A DNA stretch of 64,000 bases from Nonomuraea maritima. Lineage in GTDB: Bacteria; Actinomycetota; Actinomycetes; Streptosporangiales; Streptosporangiaceae. A model generated the notes under the pieces. It was not told the origin of the DNA. It made no database searches and worked only from the letters and a program-made list of their open reading frames with translations. The position numbers were made by a program, and so were the translations under genes. The DNA lies in NCBI RefSeq assembly GCF_900100395.1, contig NZ_FNFB01000009.1, forward strand, positions 124,001 through 188,000, read 5' to 3'. Of the stretch, positions 48,609 to 55,760 are shown one piece after another; the first letter of the stretch is position 1, and each line of letters opens with the position of its first letter.

Positions 48609-49414
48609 CGGTTCGCCGCGTGCAGGCGCGCCATCGAGGACAGGTGCCGGCGCACGTGGTCCGGCAGCCCGAGCGGATCGAGTTCGCGCCGCACCCACTC
48701 CTCGTACGGCATGTCCACGTACGTGATGGTCCGGCCGAGCGCGGCGCTGAACTCCTCGGCGATCTGGCGCATGTCGCGGGAGGACGCGCCGGTCAGCTGG
48801 TATACGGCTCCGGCGTGGGTGTCCGGGTCGGACAGGACGGTGGTCACCACGTCGGCGACGTCGCGGGCCGCGACCGGTGAGGTGCGGCCCGTCCCGAACG
48901 GCAGGCGGATCTCGTCGTCCCGCCGGATCGTCCGGGCGGCCACCTCGCGCAGCAGTGGGTTCTCCATGAACATGGTCGGTCTGACGTGGACGACCGGCAG
49001 GCCCGACCAGTCGAGCAGCTGCTCGCTCAGCCAGTGCTGACGCTGCTGGACGGATTCGGCGGTGCTGCGCACGTCCATCTGCGAGACGGTCATCTGCGAC
49101 ATGTTCACGAAGAGCCGCAGCTCTCCGTGGGCGCGCGCAGCCGCGGCGGCGGCGGCCGTCGCCTCGACATACCGGGGCGAGACGGTCATCCCGAAGTACA
49201 GCCGGTCGCAGCCGTCCAGCGCGCGGGCGACGTCCGCGGCGAGGGTCAGGTCACCGACGACCACCTCGGCCCCGGCCGAGCGGAGGGCGACCGACCGGTC
49301 GTCCTCGCGGCGGACCATGGCGCGCACCGGGCGGCCTCGCTCCAGCTGGTCGCCGGCCACCATGCGGCCGATGGCGCCGGCGGCCCCGGTGACCAGGATC
49401 GGGAAGTCAGGCAC
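48497..49414 (-). CDS. NAD(P)-binding NmrA-like oxidoreductase
   Basis: About 305 residues. Rossmann motif VTGAAGAIGRMVAGD then VRAMVRRED (R after strand 2), followed by the NmrA-type VVVGDLTLAADVARALDGCDRLYFG. Extended SDRs of this class bind NADP(H) and act as redox sensors or quinone reductases; the active Tyr-Lys pair is not evident. GTG 49414 starts just before the Rossmann strand, though a longer reading from 49447 is open. Confidence 0.75.
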   Translation of the reverse strand: MPDFPILVTGAAGAIGRMVAGDQLERGRPVRAMVRREDDRSVALRSAGAEVVVGDLTLAADVARALDGCDRLYFGMTVSPRYVEATAAAAAAARAHGELRLFVNMSQMTVSQMDVRSTAESVQQRQHWLSEQLLDWSGLPVVHVRPTMFMENPLLREVAARTIRRDDEIRLPFGTGRTSPVAARDVADVVTTVLSDPDTHAGAVYQLTGASSRDMRQIAEEFSAALGRTITYVDMPYEEWVRRELDPLGLPDHVRRHLSSMARLHAANRYDRVTSDIRRLLGRPPSTISDVVAADPGRFAREPGP

Positions 49415-49474
49415 GGTCCCTGACTGACCGCGCTCGCCTGCCGGCAAACCCCGGATCGGGTAGGCATACGCTCA

Positions 49475-50341
49475 TCAGCAGCCGGTCTTCACGAGCCCGT
49501 ACTCCGTGAACATCCGCGTCTCGCGGACCCAGCACCGCCGGGCGGTCACCGAGCTCACACCCGGTAACCCCGCCAGCCGACGGCGAGGCGACTCCCAGTC
49601 GGCCCCTGGCCGCAGCCACAGCAGGTACGACTCCGGCATGTCAGCCACCTTGGTGGCCTTGACCAGCGCTTCGTTCTCCCTGAACGCTTCGGCGAAGCCA
49701 CGGTACGCCGTCGCCTGGTCCTCGTACCTGTACGTGACGAGCCCGGGGACCCGCTCGACGGCGGCGACGACCGCCCGTTTCTCCGCGGCCGTGACCTTGT
49801 TCGCCTTGCGCCGTCCGCGCAGGCAGGAGGACATGGCCGAGTCCTTCGTGCACAGGAACACGGTCAGGTCAGGACCCGTCGCCGGGTCGCCATGGGTCTC
49901 CGCCTGGTCGACGACGTACCCCACTGCCGCCGGCCGGTTCGCCAAGGCCGTGATCCGTCCGCGGTCGGCCACTCTCGACACCCGCACGCGGAACGACTCC
50001 GGCAGGTCCTCGGCCAGCACCTTCTCGTGGTCGGCGAACTCCCGGCGGAAGTTCGCGTACGCCGCCGCCCGGCTCACGAACCGCACCTCGGTCACCTCGG
50101 GCGTCTTCTTCAGGTACGCCTCGACGTCCCGCCGCTGCTTCGCCGTCGCGTACCGCTTGTGGCGCCCGTACGTGGCAGGCGTGCAGAGGAAGACCGCGAT
50201 CTCGAAGTCGCCGGTCACGCGGACCTCCGGGCGGCTCGGGTCCGCCTCGGCGGACCCGACCGGCACGGTCATTCCCGCAAGCGCCACGACGGCGGTCACC
50301 CGCCATAACCCGTTCTTCACCGAACGCATGATCGCAGGCAT
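49475..50341 (-). CDS. Secreted protein with two FtsX-ectodomain-like repeats
   Basis: 288 residues. Signal peptide (RVTAVVALAGMTVPVGSAEA) then two homologous units: FEIAVFLCTPATYG ... TPEVTEVRFVSRAAAYANFRREFADHEKVLAEDLPESFRVRV (about 46-130) and LTVFLCTKDSAMSSC ... VPGLVTYRYEDQATAYRGFAEAFRENEALVKATKVADMPESYLL (about 160-250). The F-L-C-T start, (Y/F)-x-x-F-x-x-x-F middle and P-E-S-(F/Y) end match the extracellular domain of FtsX, but the permease helices are missing. Cysteines in each unit may form disulfides. May bind a cell-wall hydrolase as FtsX does; inference. Confidence 0.65.
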   Translation of the reverse strand: MPAIMRSVKNGLWRVTAVVALAGMTVPVGSAEADPSRPEVRVTGDFEIAVFLCTPATYGRHKRYATAKQRRDVEAYLKKTPEVTEVRFVSRAAAYANFRREFADHEKVLAEDLPESFRVRVSRVADRGRITALANRPAAVGYVVDQAETHGDPATGPDLTVFLCTKDSAMSSCLRGRRKANKVTAAEKRAVVAAVERVPGLVTYRYEDQATAYRGFAEAFRENEALVKATKVADMPESYLLWLRPGADWESPRRRLAGLPGVSSVTARRCWVRETRMFTEYGLVKTGC

Positions 50342-50465
50342 CCGCCCCGGCGTCTCCGCAATTTCGATCAGGCACGGCCGGTGCCCTGGCTCGCGGGACA
50401 GCGATCTTACCGCTGTCCTGCGGCCTGGTCCGAGCAGGGGGTACGCGGGCTCTAAGCTTGCGCGG

Positions 50466-50939
50466 ATGGAGATCCGCCCCCGAACCCCGGCCGACCTGGA
50501 CGCCTGCGTCGAGGCGCTCGCCGCCGTCCAGGTCGCCGACCGCTACCCCGTCGACTGGCCCGACGACCCGGCCCGCTGGCTCACCCCCGACGGCGTGACC
50601 GGCGCCTGGATCGCGGTCGAGGACGCGTCCGTGCTGGGCCACGTCGCGGTCACCCACGACGGGGAGATCACCCGGCTGTACGTCGCCCCGTCCGCGCGCG
50701 GGTGTGGCCTCGCCACGCGCCTCCTCGACACGGTCGCCTCCGCCGTCCGCGGCCCGCTCCGGCTGCAGGTCTCATCGGAGGGCACGGCCGCCATCGCGTG
50801 CTACGAGCGCGCGGGCTGGCGCCGTACCGGCAGCACCCGCGCCACCTGGCACAACGCCGCGGGCGAACCCGCACTGCTCCACCACTACGTGAGCCCGTCC
50901 CCTGTGGTGTCCCGCACACCGCAGGGCAGCGAGTGTTGA
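50466..50939 (+). CDS. GNAT-family N-acetyltransferase
   Basis: 157 residues. Acetyl-CoA site ITRLYVAPSARGCGLATRLLDTVAS (R/Q-x-x-G-x-G/A variant, here RGCGLA) and a late AIACYERAGWRRTGSTRATWHNAAGE block typical of small GNATs. Acetyl acceptor unknown. Divergent from the FtsX-like gene; the MgtC gene follows 29 bp downstream. Confidence 0.85.
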   Translation: MEIRPRTPADLDACVEALAAVQVADRYPVDWPDDPARWLTPDGVTGAWIAVEDASVLGHVAVTHDGEITRLYVAPSARGCGLATRLLDTVASAVRGPLRLQVSSEGTAAIACYERAGWRRTGSTRATWHNAAGEPALLHHYVSPSPVVSRTPQGSEC

Positions 50940-50968
50940 TGCGGCCAAAGGCGGGCATGTCAGTCTGA

Positions 50969-51694
50969 ATGTGGATGGCGGGCGCAGCCGGTGAGTCGCT
51001 GGGCCAGGGATGGTCGCAGATCGGCGACCTCGCCCTGGCGCTGGTGCTGTCGGCCGCGATCGGGCTGGAGCGCGAGATCCGGCAGAAGAGCGCCGGGCTG
51101 CGTACGCACACGCTGGTCGGCTTCGCCGCCGCGTTGATCATGCTGGTGTCCAAGTACGGCTTCGCCGACGTGCTGGGTGATCACGTCGTCCTCGACCCTT
51201 CGCGGGTCGCGGCGCAGATCGTGTCCGGGATCGGGTTCATCGGCGGTGGCCTGATCTTCGTGCGGCGCGACGCGGTGCGGGGGCTCACCACCGCGGCGGT
51301 GGTGTGGCTCGCCTGCGCGGTCGGGATGGCGGCCGGCGCCGGGCTGTGGCTGCTGGCCATCGTCGTCACCGCAGGACACTTCCTGGTCGTGTTCGCGTTC
51401 ACGCCGCTGGCCGCCCGCCTGCCCCGCTCGAAATACGCCCCCGTACGGCTGCATCTGACCTATCTCGACGGCAAGGGCGTGCTCCGGCAGGTCCTCACCA
51501 TCTGCACCGAGCGGGGCTTCGCCGTCAACGAGATGTCGGTGGAACGGGTCGACGAGCGCGGGCCCCGGCGTCCCGTCTCGATCTGGCTGCAGCTCCAGGG
51601 CTCGGGCGCGGTCGGCGAACTCGCCACGGCGGTGGCGGACGTCGACGGCGTACTGACGATCTTCAGCGACGACGCCGACTCCGCAGCGGGCTGA
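50969..51694 (+). CDS. MgtC/SapB family membrane protein
   Basis: 241 residues. N-terminal half is membrane-embedded (four helices) with LSAAIGLEREIRQKSAGLRTHTLVGFAAALIML, RVAAQIVSGIGFIGGGLIFVRRDAVRGLTTAAVVWLACAVG, matching the MgtC signature; the C-terminal 100 residues are an ACT-like cytoplasmic domain (VRLHLTYLDGKGVLRQVLTIC). MgtC proteins help growth at low magnesium and modulate F1Fo-ATPase. Start ATG 50969 or 50975. No regulatory leader was seen. Confidence 0.85.
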   Translation: MWMAGAAGESLGQGWSQIGDLALALVLSAAIGLEREIRQKSAGLRTHTLVGFAAALIMLVSKYGFADVLGDHVVLDPSRVAAQIVSGIGFIGGGLIFVRRDAVRGLTTAAVVWLACAVGMAAGAGLWLLAIVVTAGHFLVVFAFTPLAARLPRSKYAPVRLHLTYLDGKGVLRQVLTICTERGFAVNEMSVERVDERGPRRPVSIWLQLQGSGAVGELATAVADVDGVLTIFSDDADSAAG

Positions 51695-51726
51695 TTTCGT
51701 TCTGCGGGTGGCGGGTTCAGAGGGGG

Positions 51727-52152
51727 TCAGGGGGTGGCCAGCACTGCCTTGGCCCTGTTCAGGACGGTGTTGAGGACGCGGCCTGCGATGGCGAGGTCGT
51801 CAGATGACAGGTCGCCCCACAGATGCTGGGTGATCGGGGCGATCCCGGCGCGGATCTGCGTCCAGCGACGGTGGCCTTCGTCGGTGACCTGGACGTGGCC
51901 GTCCCCGCTGTCGCGGAGGATCCCGGTGGCGGTCAGTTCGGTGATGCGTTGAGCGACCGACGCCTCACTGATCTGGGTGGCGCGGCTCACTCGGTGGATG
52001 AGGTCGGCCCGGTCGATGGTCCCGCCGCCGGTCACGGTCAGCGTGAGGGTGACCCACTGGGGTTCGGTGATGCCGGTGCCGGCGAGTTGCCGTTCCAGGA
52101 TCGCGTTGAGCGCCTTCTCGGTCTGGCCGATGAGTGCGCTGCCGAAGGTCAT
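51727..52152 (-). CDS. MarR-type winged-helix regulator
   Basis: 141 residues, shape of small MarR proteins: helical dimer ends and a central winged helix (TIDRADLIHRVSRATQISEASVAQRITELTATGILRDSGDGHVQVTDEGHRRW). Ligand unknown. It is divergent from a second MarR gene; the 107-bp gap holds several repeats, so each probably binds the shared promoter. Confidence 0.75.
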   Translation of the reverse strand: MTFGSALIGQTEKALNAILERQLAGTGITEPQWVTLTLTVTGGGTIDRADLIHRVSRATQISEASVAQRITELTATGILRDSGDGHVQVTDEGHRRWTQIRAGIAPITQHLWGDLSSDDLAIAGRVLNTVLNRAKAVLATP

Positions 52153-52170
52153 GAGAGCTCCTGTCCGTTT

Positions 52171-52250
52171 CGACGAATAACGTTCGACTGACTAACGTTT
52201 ATGGCGTGAACGAAGTTACATCGTTCGTGCGACTAACGCAAGCCGGTAGG
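52171..52250. promoter_or_regulatory. Operator repeats between divergent MarR genes
   Basis: TTCGACTGACTAACG (52183-52197) and TTCGTGCGACTAACG (52224-52238) share 12 of 15 bases in direct orientation, and GAACGA (52208-52213) with TCGTTC (52221-52226) forms a perfect inverted repeat between them. The stretch is AT-rich relative to the surroundings. Confidence 0.55.
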
Positions 52251-52259
52251 ATCGGCCCC

Positions 52260-52754
52260 ATGACCGAAGTCGCGGACATGCCTCACGACGGCGGGACCAG
52301 GACGCCGGACAGGCTGCGCCGATTGGCCAGTCGCCTGCTGTCAGGCGTCACCGCGCAGTCCGACCGGCTGATCACCGAGGGGCTGGCCCAGGTCGACGCC
52401 CGCAAGTGGCACTACGCCGTGCTGGCCTCGTTGCAGGAGCACGGACCGGGCAGCCAGGCGACGCTGAGCCGACGCACCGGCATCTACCGCAGCGACATGG
52501 TCGGCGTCCTCAACGAACTGGCCGAGCGTGAGCTCGTCGAGCGGGCGCCGGATCCCGACGACCGCCGCCGCAACGTCATCACGATCACCGCCCAGGGCCG
52601 CCGGCACCTGCGCCGCCTCGACAAGGTCCTGGACGACCTCCACGACGAACTGCTCGCCCCGCTCACCCCTGCCGAACGCGACCAGTTCGTGCTGCTGCTC
52701 ACCCGCGTACTGGACCACCACGCCCGGCAGGCGCCGCACCCGCCGACCTCCTGA
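52260..52754 (+). CDS. MarR family regulator
   Basis: 164 residues. Winged-helix core (ALVAS-like YAVLASLQEHGPGSQATLSRRTGIYRSDMVGVLNELAERELVERAPDPDDRRRNVITITAQGRRHL) is the canonical MarR DNA-binding region with the D-x-R-D/R wing. ATG 52260. Divergent from the other MarR and tail to tail with the DksA-like gene, 3 bp apart. Usually regulates antibiotic or phenol stress; no target gene is adjacent besides itself. Confidence 0.82.
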   Translation: MTEVADMPHDGGTRTPDRLRRLASRLLSGVTAQSDRLITEGLAQVDARKWHYAVLASLQEHGPGSQATLSRRTGIYRSDMVGVLNELAERELVERAPDPDDRRRNVITITAQGRRHLRRLDKVLDDLHDELLAPLTPAERDQFVLLLTRVLDHHARQAPHPPTS

Positions 52755-52757
52755 CCC

Positions 52758-53144
52758 TCATCGGGTGCGCGGCGCGCATGCAACGCAGGTTGTGGCCGCC
52801 GGGCGGGCGCGTAGGCGGTCCAGGGGGATGGGGTTGCCGCAGTGGGTGCAGATGCCGTAGACGCCGCTGGTCAGGCGGTCGAGGGCGTGATCCAGGTCGT
52901 CCAGACGGGTTCTGGCCTGGTCGAGCAGGGACTGGACGTGGGCGCGTTCGAAGGCGATCGTGGCGCCGTCGGGGTCGTGTTCGTCGTCGGTGGCCACGTC
53001 CGCGCTGGAGGCGACGATGTCGTCCCAGGTGCTTGCCAGGGTCGCGATCGTCGCGAGGGTGCTCGCGCGTTCGTCGGTGAGAAGGTCCCGCAGGGCTCCC
53101 TGCTCGGAGGCGGAGAGCTCGCGGGACGGGCGGCCGGCCACCAT
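52758..53144 (-). CDS. TraR/DksA-type zinc-finger protein
   Basis: 128 residues: an N-terminal coiled coil (LSASEQGALRDLLTDERASTLATIATLASTWDDIV ... ERAHVQSLLDQARTRLDDLDHALDRL) and a C-terminal four-Cys zinc finger (GICTHCGNPIPLDRLRARPAATTCVAC). The layout is that of TraR/DksA-family proteins which insert the coiled coil into the RNA polymerase secondary channel; the coil tip (DD-x-A) has ED/DD acid. Actinobacterial members are usually rather stand-alone. Stands beside hemerythrin in a stress-type cluster. Confidence 0.82.
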   Translation of the reverse strand: MVAGRPSRELSASEQGALRDLLTDERASTLATIATLASTWDDIVASSADVATDDEHDPDGATIAFERAHVQSLLDQARTRLDDLDHALDRLTSGVYGICTHCGNPIPLDRLRARPAATTCVACAPRTR

Positions 53145-53220
53145 CTCATCAGGCTACGTCCCCCGGCTGGGCGTCGGCCAGGAGAGCGTGGAAGGGCGAA
53201 GGCCCGGGGCGCGGCGCCGC

Positions 53221-53694
53221 TTACGACCGGGCGCTTCTGACCGCGAGGGGGTCGGTGGGGGCGTCGGTCTTGGCCTTGGCCATGCGTTCGCCGAGTTCCT
53301 GCAGTTCCTTGCGTCCCATGGCGGCGCGGACCTGGGGGAACCAGTCCTGCTCCTCCTCCTTGACGTGGTGCCGGACGTTCTCCATGAGCACCGTCACCTT
53401 CGCGGTGAAGCGCTCGTCGGCGGGGTCGAGGTCCTTGAGCTCCGACAGCATCCACACCACGACGTGGTGCTCCTCCACGCTCTCCAGCACGTGGTCGCCC
53501 GTCGCGGGGACCTTCGCGCGCGCCGCCGGGTAGAAGATCTCCTCCTCGATGTACGCGTGCGTGACGAGCTCCTTCGTGATCGTTTCGACGATCTTGCGCT
53601 TTTCGACGTGAGCTCGTTCGCCGGCCTGCTCGAAGCGCTTGAACAGGGCCTCGACGGTTTTGTGGTCCTCTTTGAGCAACACGATGGCGTCCAT
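53221..53694 (-). CDS. Hemerythrin HHE domain protein
   Basis: 157 residues. Five metal-ligand motifs of the hemerythrin four-helix bundle: LLKEDHKTVEALF, HAYIEEEIFYPAA, ESVEEHHVVVWML and HHVKEEEQDWFP, each with His/Glu ligands for a diiron site. Such proteins bind oxygen, NO or sense redox state. ATG 53694 and full length. Same orientation as the DksA-like gene 76 bp downstream; no ribosome site is evident. Confidence 0.88.
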   Translation of the reverse strand: MDAIVLLKEDHKTVEALFKRFEQAGERAHVEKRKIVETITKELVTHAYIEEEIFYPAARAKVPATGDHVLESVEEHHVVVWMLSELKDLDPADERFTAKVTVLMENVRHHVKEEEQDWFPQVRAAMGRKELQELGERMAKAKTDAPTDPLAVRSARS

Positions 53695-53840
53695 GTCGTC
53701 CTTTCTGTGCGTCGGCCGGGAGGCGCCGGATGTCCGGATCCCCTGTGCGGTCGGCGTGATCGTCCCGGTCGGCCGGGGTCACCGGCGCCTGCCCTACCGG
53801 GCGCTGATAAAACGGCGCGTGTCCGGACAGCACAGGGGCT

Positions 53841-54380
53841 ATGGCAAGGTCTGCGCTGGTCGTCATCGACATGCTGAATCCGTACGATCACCAGGACGCC
53901 GAGCAGCTCGCGGGACGGGTGTCGGAGATCGTCGGCCCCCTGGCCGAGCTGGTCGGGCGGGCGCGCGAGCGTGACGACGTCGAGCTCGTGTACGTCAACG
54001 ACAACTACGGCGACTTCGCCGCCGACCGGCACGAGATCGAGGCCGCGGCCGTCGAGGGCAGGCGGCCTGACCTGGTGGAACCGATCCTCCCGCCGCCCGG
54101 GTGCGCGTTCCTGCCCAAGGTGCGCCACAGCGCGTTCTTCGGCACCTCGCTGGAGTACCTGCTGTCCCACAAGCACGTGGAGACCGTCGTGCTGACCGGG
54201 CAGGTCACGGAGCAGTGCGTGCTGTACAGCGCCCTGGACGCGTACGTGCGGCACTACTCCCTGACCGTGCCGCCCGACTGCGTGGCGGCCATCCACGACG
54301 ACCTCGGCCAGGCGGCGCTGCGCCTGATGGAGCGCAACATGTCCGCCGACCTCACTCCGTCACGCGACTGCTTCGCCTAG
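53841..54380 (+). CDS. Isochorismatase-family hydrolase
   Basis: 179 residues. Catalytic triad typical of the cysteine-hydrolase isochorismatase fold is visible: Asp10 (VVIDMLN), Lys93 (FLPKVRHSAFFGTSL) and Cys126 (TGQVTEQCVLYS), with the cis-peptide VTEQC. Related enzymes hydrolyse nicotinamide, N-carbamoylsarcosine, ureidoacrylate or phenazine precursors; the substrate here is not clear. Divergent from hemerythrin, followed by a terminator at 54422. Confidence 0.85.
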   Translation: MARSALVVIDMLNPYDHQDAEQLAGRVSEIVGPLAELVGRARERDDVELVYVNDNYGDFAADRHEIEAAAVEGRRPDLVEPILPPPGCAFLPKVRHSAFFGTSLEYLLSHKHVETVVLTGQVTEQCVLYSALDAYVRHYSLTVPPDCVAAIHDDLGQAALRLMERNMSADLTPSRDCFA

Positions 54381-54421
54381 CTGAGCAGCCGGACGGCTGC
54401 CCCGACCCTCCTGCTGGTTCC

Positions 54422-54450
54422 GACCGGGGGCGCGCGGCGCGCCCCCGGTC
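54422..54450. terminator. Strong bidirectional hairpin terminator
   Basis: GACCGGGGGCGCG, CGG, CGCGCCCCCGGTC gives a perfect 13-bp stem 41 bp past the isochorismatase stop; it abuts the stop of the opposite-strand gene (54449), so it probably ends both transcripts. Confidence 0.85.
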
Positions 54451-54721
54451 ACCGCCGCCCGTGCCTCCCGCTCGGGAGAGCGTCTTCAGGGTGGACGGCT
54501 CGGGCTGCCACGCGGAAGTCGATGTGGATGTCCTGGTAGGTGACGTGGGTCGTGACCTCGTCGGGGAGGTTGGTCCTGTTGCTGCCCGACGCCGACTCGC
54601 CCGTGGGTCGCGCCGTCCGTTCGACGGTCACGTCCGGGCGCTCTTCGAAGCGGAGTTCCCTCGCGCCGGCGGAGGCGGTGATCTCGATGTCCGGGGACTC
54701 GGGGCGGTCAGGTCTCGTCAT
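54449..54721 (-). CDS. Small acidic protein, partner of the 11-residue-repeat protein
   Basis: 90 residues, no signal or membrane segment. IEITASAGARELRFEERPDVTVERTARPTGESASGSNR looks like beta-strands with a flexible loop; VTTHVTYQDIHIDFRVAARAV follows. No family recognised. The start ATG 54721 is 13 bp inside the end of the upstream repeat-protein gene, which points to translational coupling and a shared function. Confidence 0.55.
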   Translation of the reverse strand: MTRPDRPESPDIEITASAGARELRFEERPDVTVERTARPTGESASGSNRTNLPDEVTTHVTYQDIHIDFRVAARAVHPEDALPSGRHGRR

Positions 54722-55658
54722 GGCGCTCACCCTTCGCCGTGCGGGCGTGCGGCGGTGGCGCGTCTCGGCGGGGCTGGTCCTCCCGGGGGCGGGGCTGGCG
54801 GCGGGGCCTCGGGGCTTGTCGGGGTACGCGGGGCTGGACCGGTACGTCACCGGCCGCCTCAGGGTCGAGGTCCTCCACCGCATCGCCCGCTTCCTGAACG
54901 GCTCTCCCCGCCTGCGGCCCGACTTCCCGGACGGCTTCTCCTGCCTCAGCGCCGACCTCTCCGACGGCTCCTCCGGCTCCGGCGCCGACTTCCCGGACGG
55001 TTTCTCCTGCCTCGCGGACGGTTTCTCCCGTCCCGGTGCCGACCTCGCGGACGGCTCCTCCGGCTCCGGTGCCCACCTCGCGGACCGCTTCCCCGGCTCC
55101 GGTGCCGACCTCGCGGACCGCGCCTCCCGCGCCCGTTCCCACTTCCCGTACGGCTTCTCCCGCTCCGACGCCCACGTCGCGGACCGCGTCGCCTGCGCCG
55201 GCGCCGACGTCGCGGACTGCGCCGCCCGCGCCGGTGCCGACCTCGCGGACGGCGGTGCCGATGTCGCGGGTGAGGTTCTCCAGGATCTGCGGGTTGGCGT
55301 CGATGGTGTTCATCACCCGGTCGAGGATCTGCGCGACGTTGTCCAGCCGCACCTGCAGCAGGGCCTGCGCCTCGACGCCCTTGATGGTGAGGTGGACGCG
55401 TCCCAGCGACACGTCCGCACCGACGTTGAGCCGCAGCAGGTCGAGTACCTCGGCCTGCAGCGACACCCGCGCCCGCAACTGCTCCACCTCGAGGTCGATC
55501 TCCTCGACCGAGACGTTCGGAACGTCGAGGTAGACGTCCGGATCGCCCGCTTTCGCGGGCGCCGGGCGTCCGGAGGGCTGTGGTGAGGGCTGGGCGGGCG
55601 GCCGGGCCGGGGCGCGCCGGGGTGGCCGGTCGTCACTGTCGGAAACGGCGTCGGACAT
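54708..55658 (-). CDS. Protein with an 11-residue repeat array (LEA-like)
   Basis: 316 residues. Pro/Ala-rich start (1-38), a conserved domain (about 38-134: DVYLDVPNVSVEEIDLEVEQLRARVSLQAEVLDLLRLNVGADVSLGRVHLTIKGVEAQALLQVRLDNVAQILDRVM), then eleven 11-residue units of type AVREVGTGAGG between residues 136 and 263 (one 7-residue break at 213), and a basic Pro/Arg tail. The 11-mer periodicity with alternating charged and apolar positions resembles group 3 LEA or apolipoprotein-like amphipathic helices that protect or coat surfaces. The conserved part is not something I recognise. Coupled to the small partner gene. Function unknown. Confidence 0.6.
   Translation of the reverse strand: MSDAVSDSDDRPPRRAPARPPAQPSPQPSGRPAPAKAGDPDVYLDVPNVSVEEIDLEVEQLRARVSLQAEVLDLLRLNVGADVSLGRVHLTIKGVEAQALLQVRLDNVAQILDRVMNTIDANPQILENLTRDIGTAVREVGTGAGGAVRDVGAGAGDAVRDVGVGAGEAVREVGTGAGGAVREVGTGAGEAVREVGTGAGGAVREVGTGTGETVREAGETVREVGAGAGGAVGEVGAEAGEAVREVGPQAGRAVQEAGDAVEDLDPEAAGDVPVQPRVPRQAPRPRRQPRPREDQPRRDAPPPHARTAKGERHDET
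54873..55253 (-). repeat. 33-bp coding tandem repeat array
   Basis: About eleven 33-bp units with strong internal similarity encode the 11-residue repeats of the 316-residue protein. Copies are diverged at third positions, so the array is not a very recent expansion, apart from the near-identical central units. Confidence 0.75.
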
Positions 55659-55760
55659 GATCGACTCCCTGGGGCTCGTTCAGGCGTCGGTTACCCGCCC
55701 CGTACGACCTCAGACCAGACGTAAGCTGATATATCCGGACGTTGACCAACCGCTGACCGG

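Noticed and set aside
54873-55253. CRISPR-like repeats
   Set aside because: The 33-bp units have no spacers and encode an in-frame 11-residue protein repeat.
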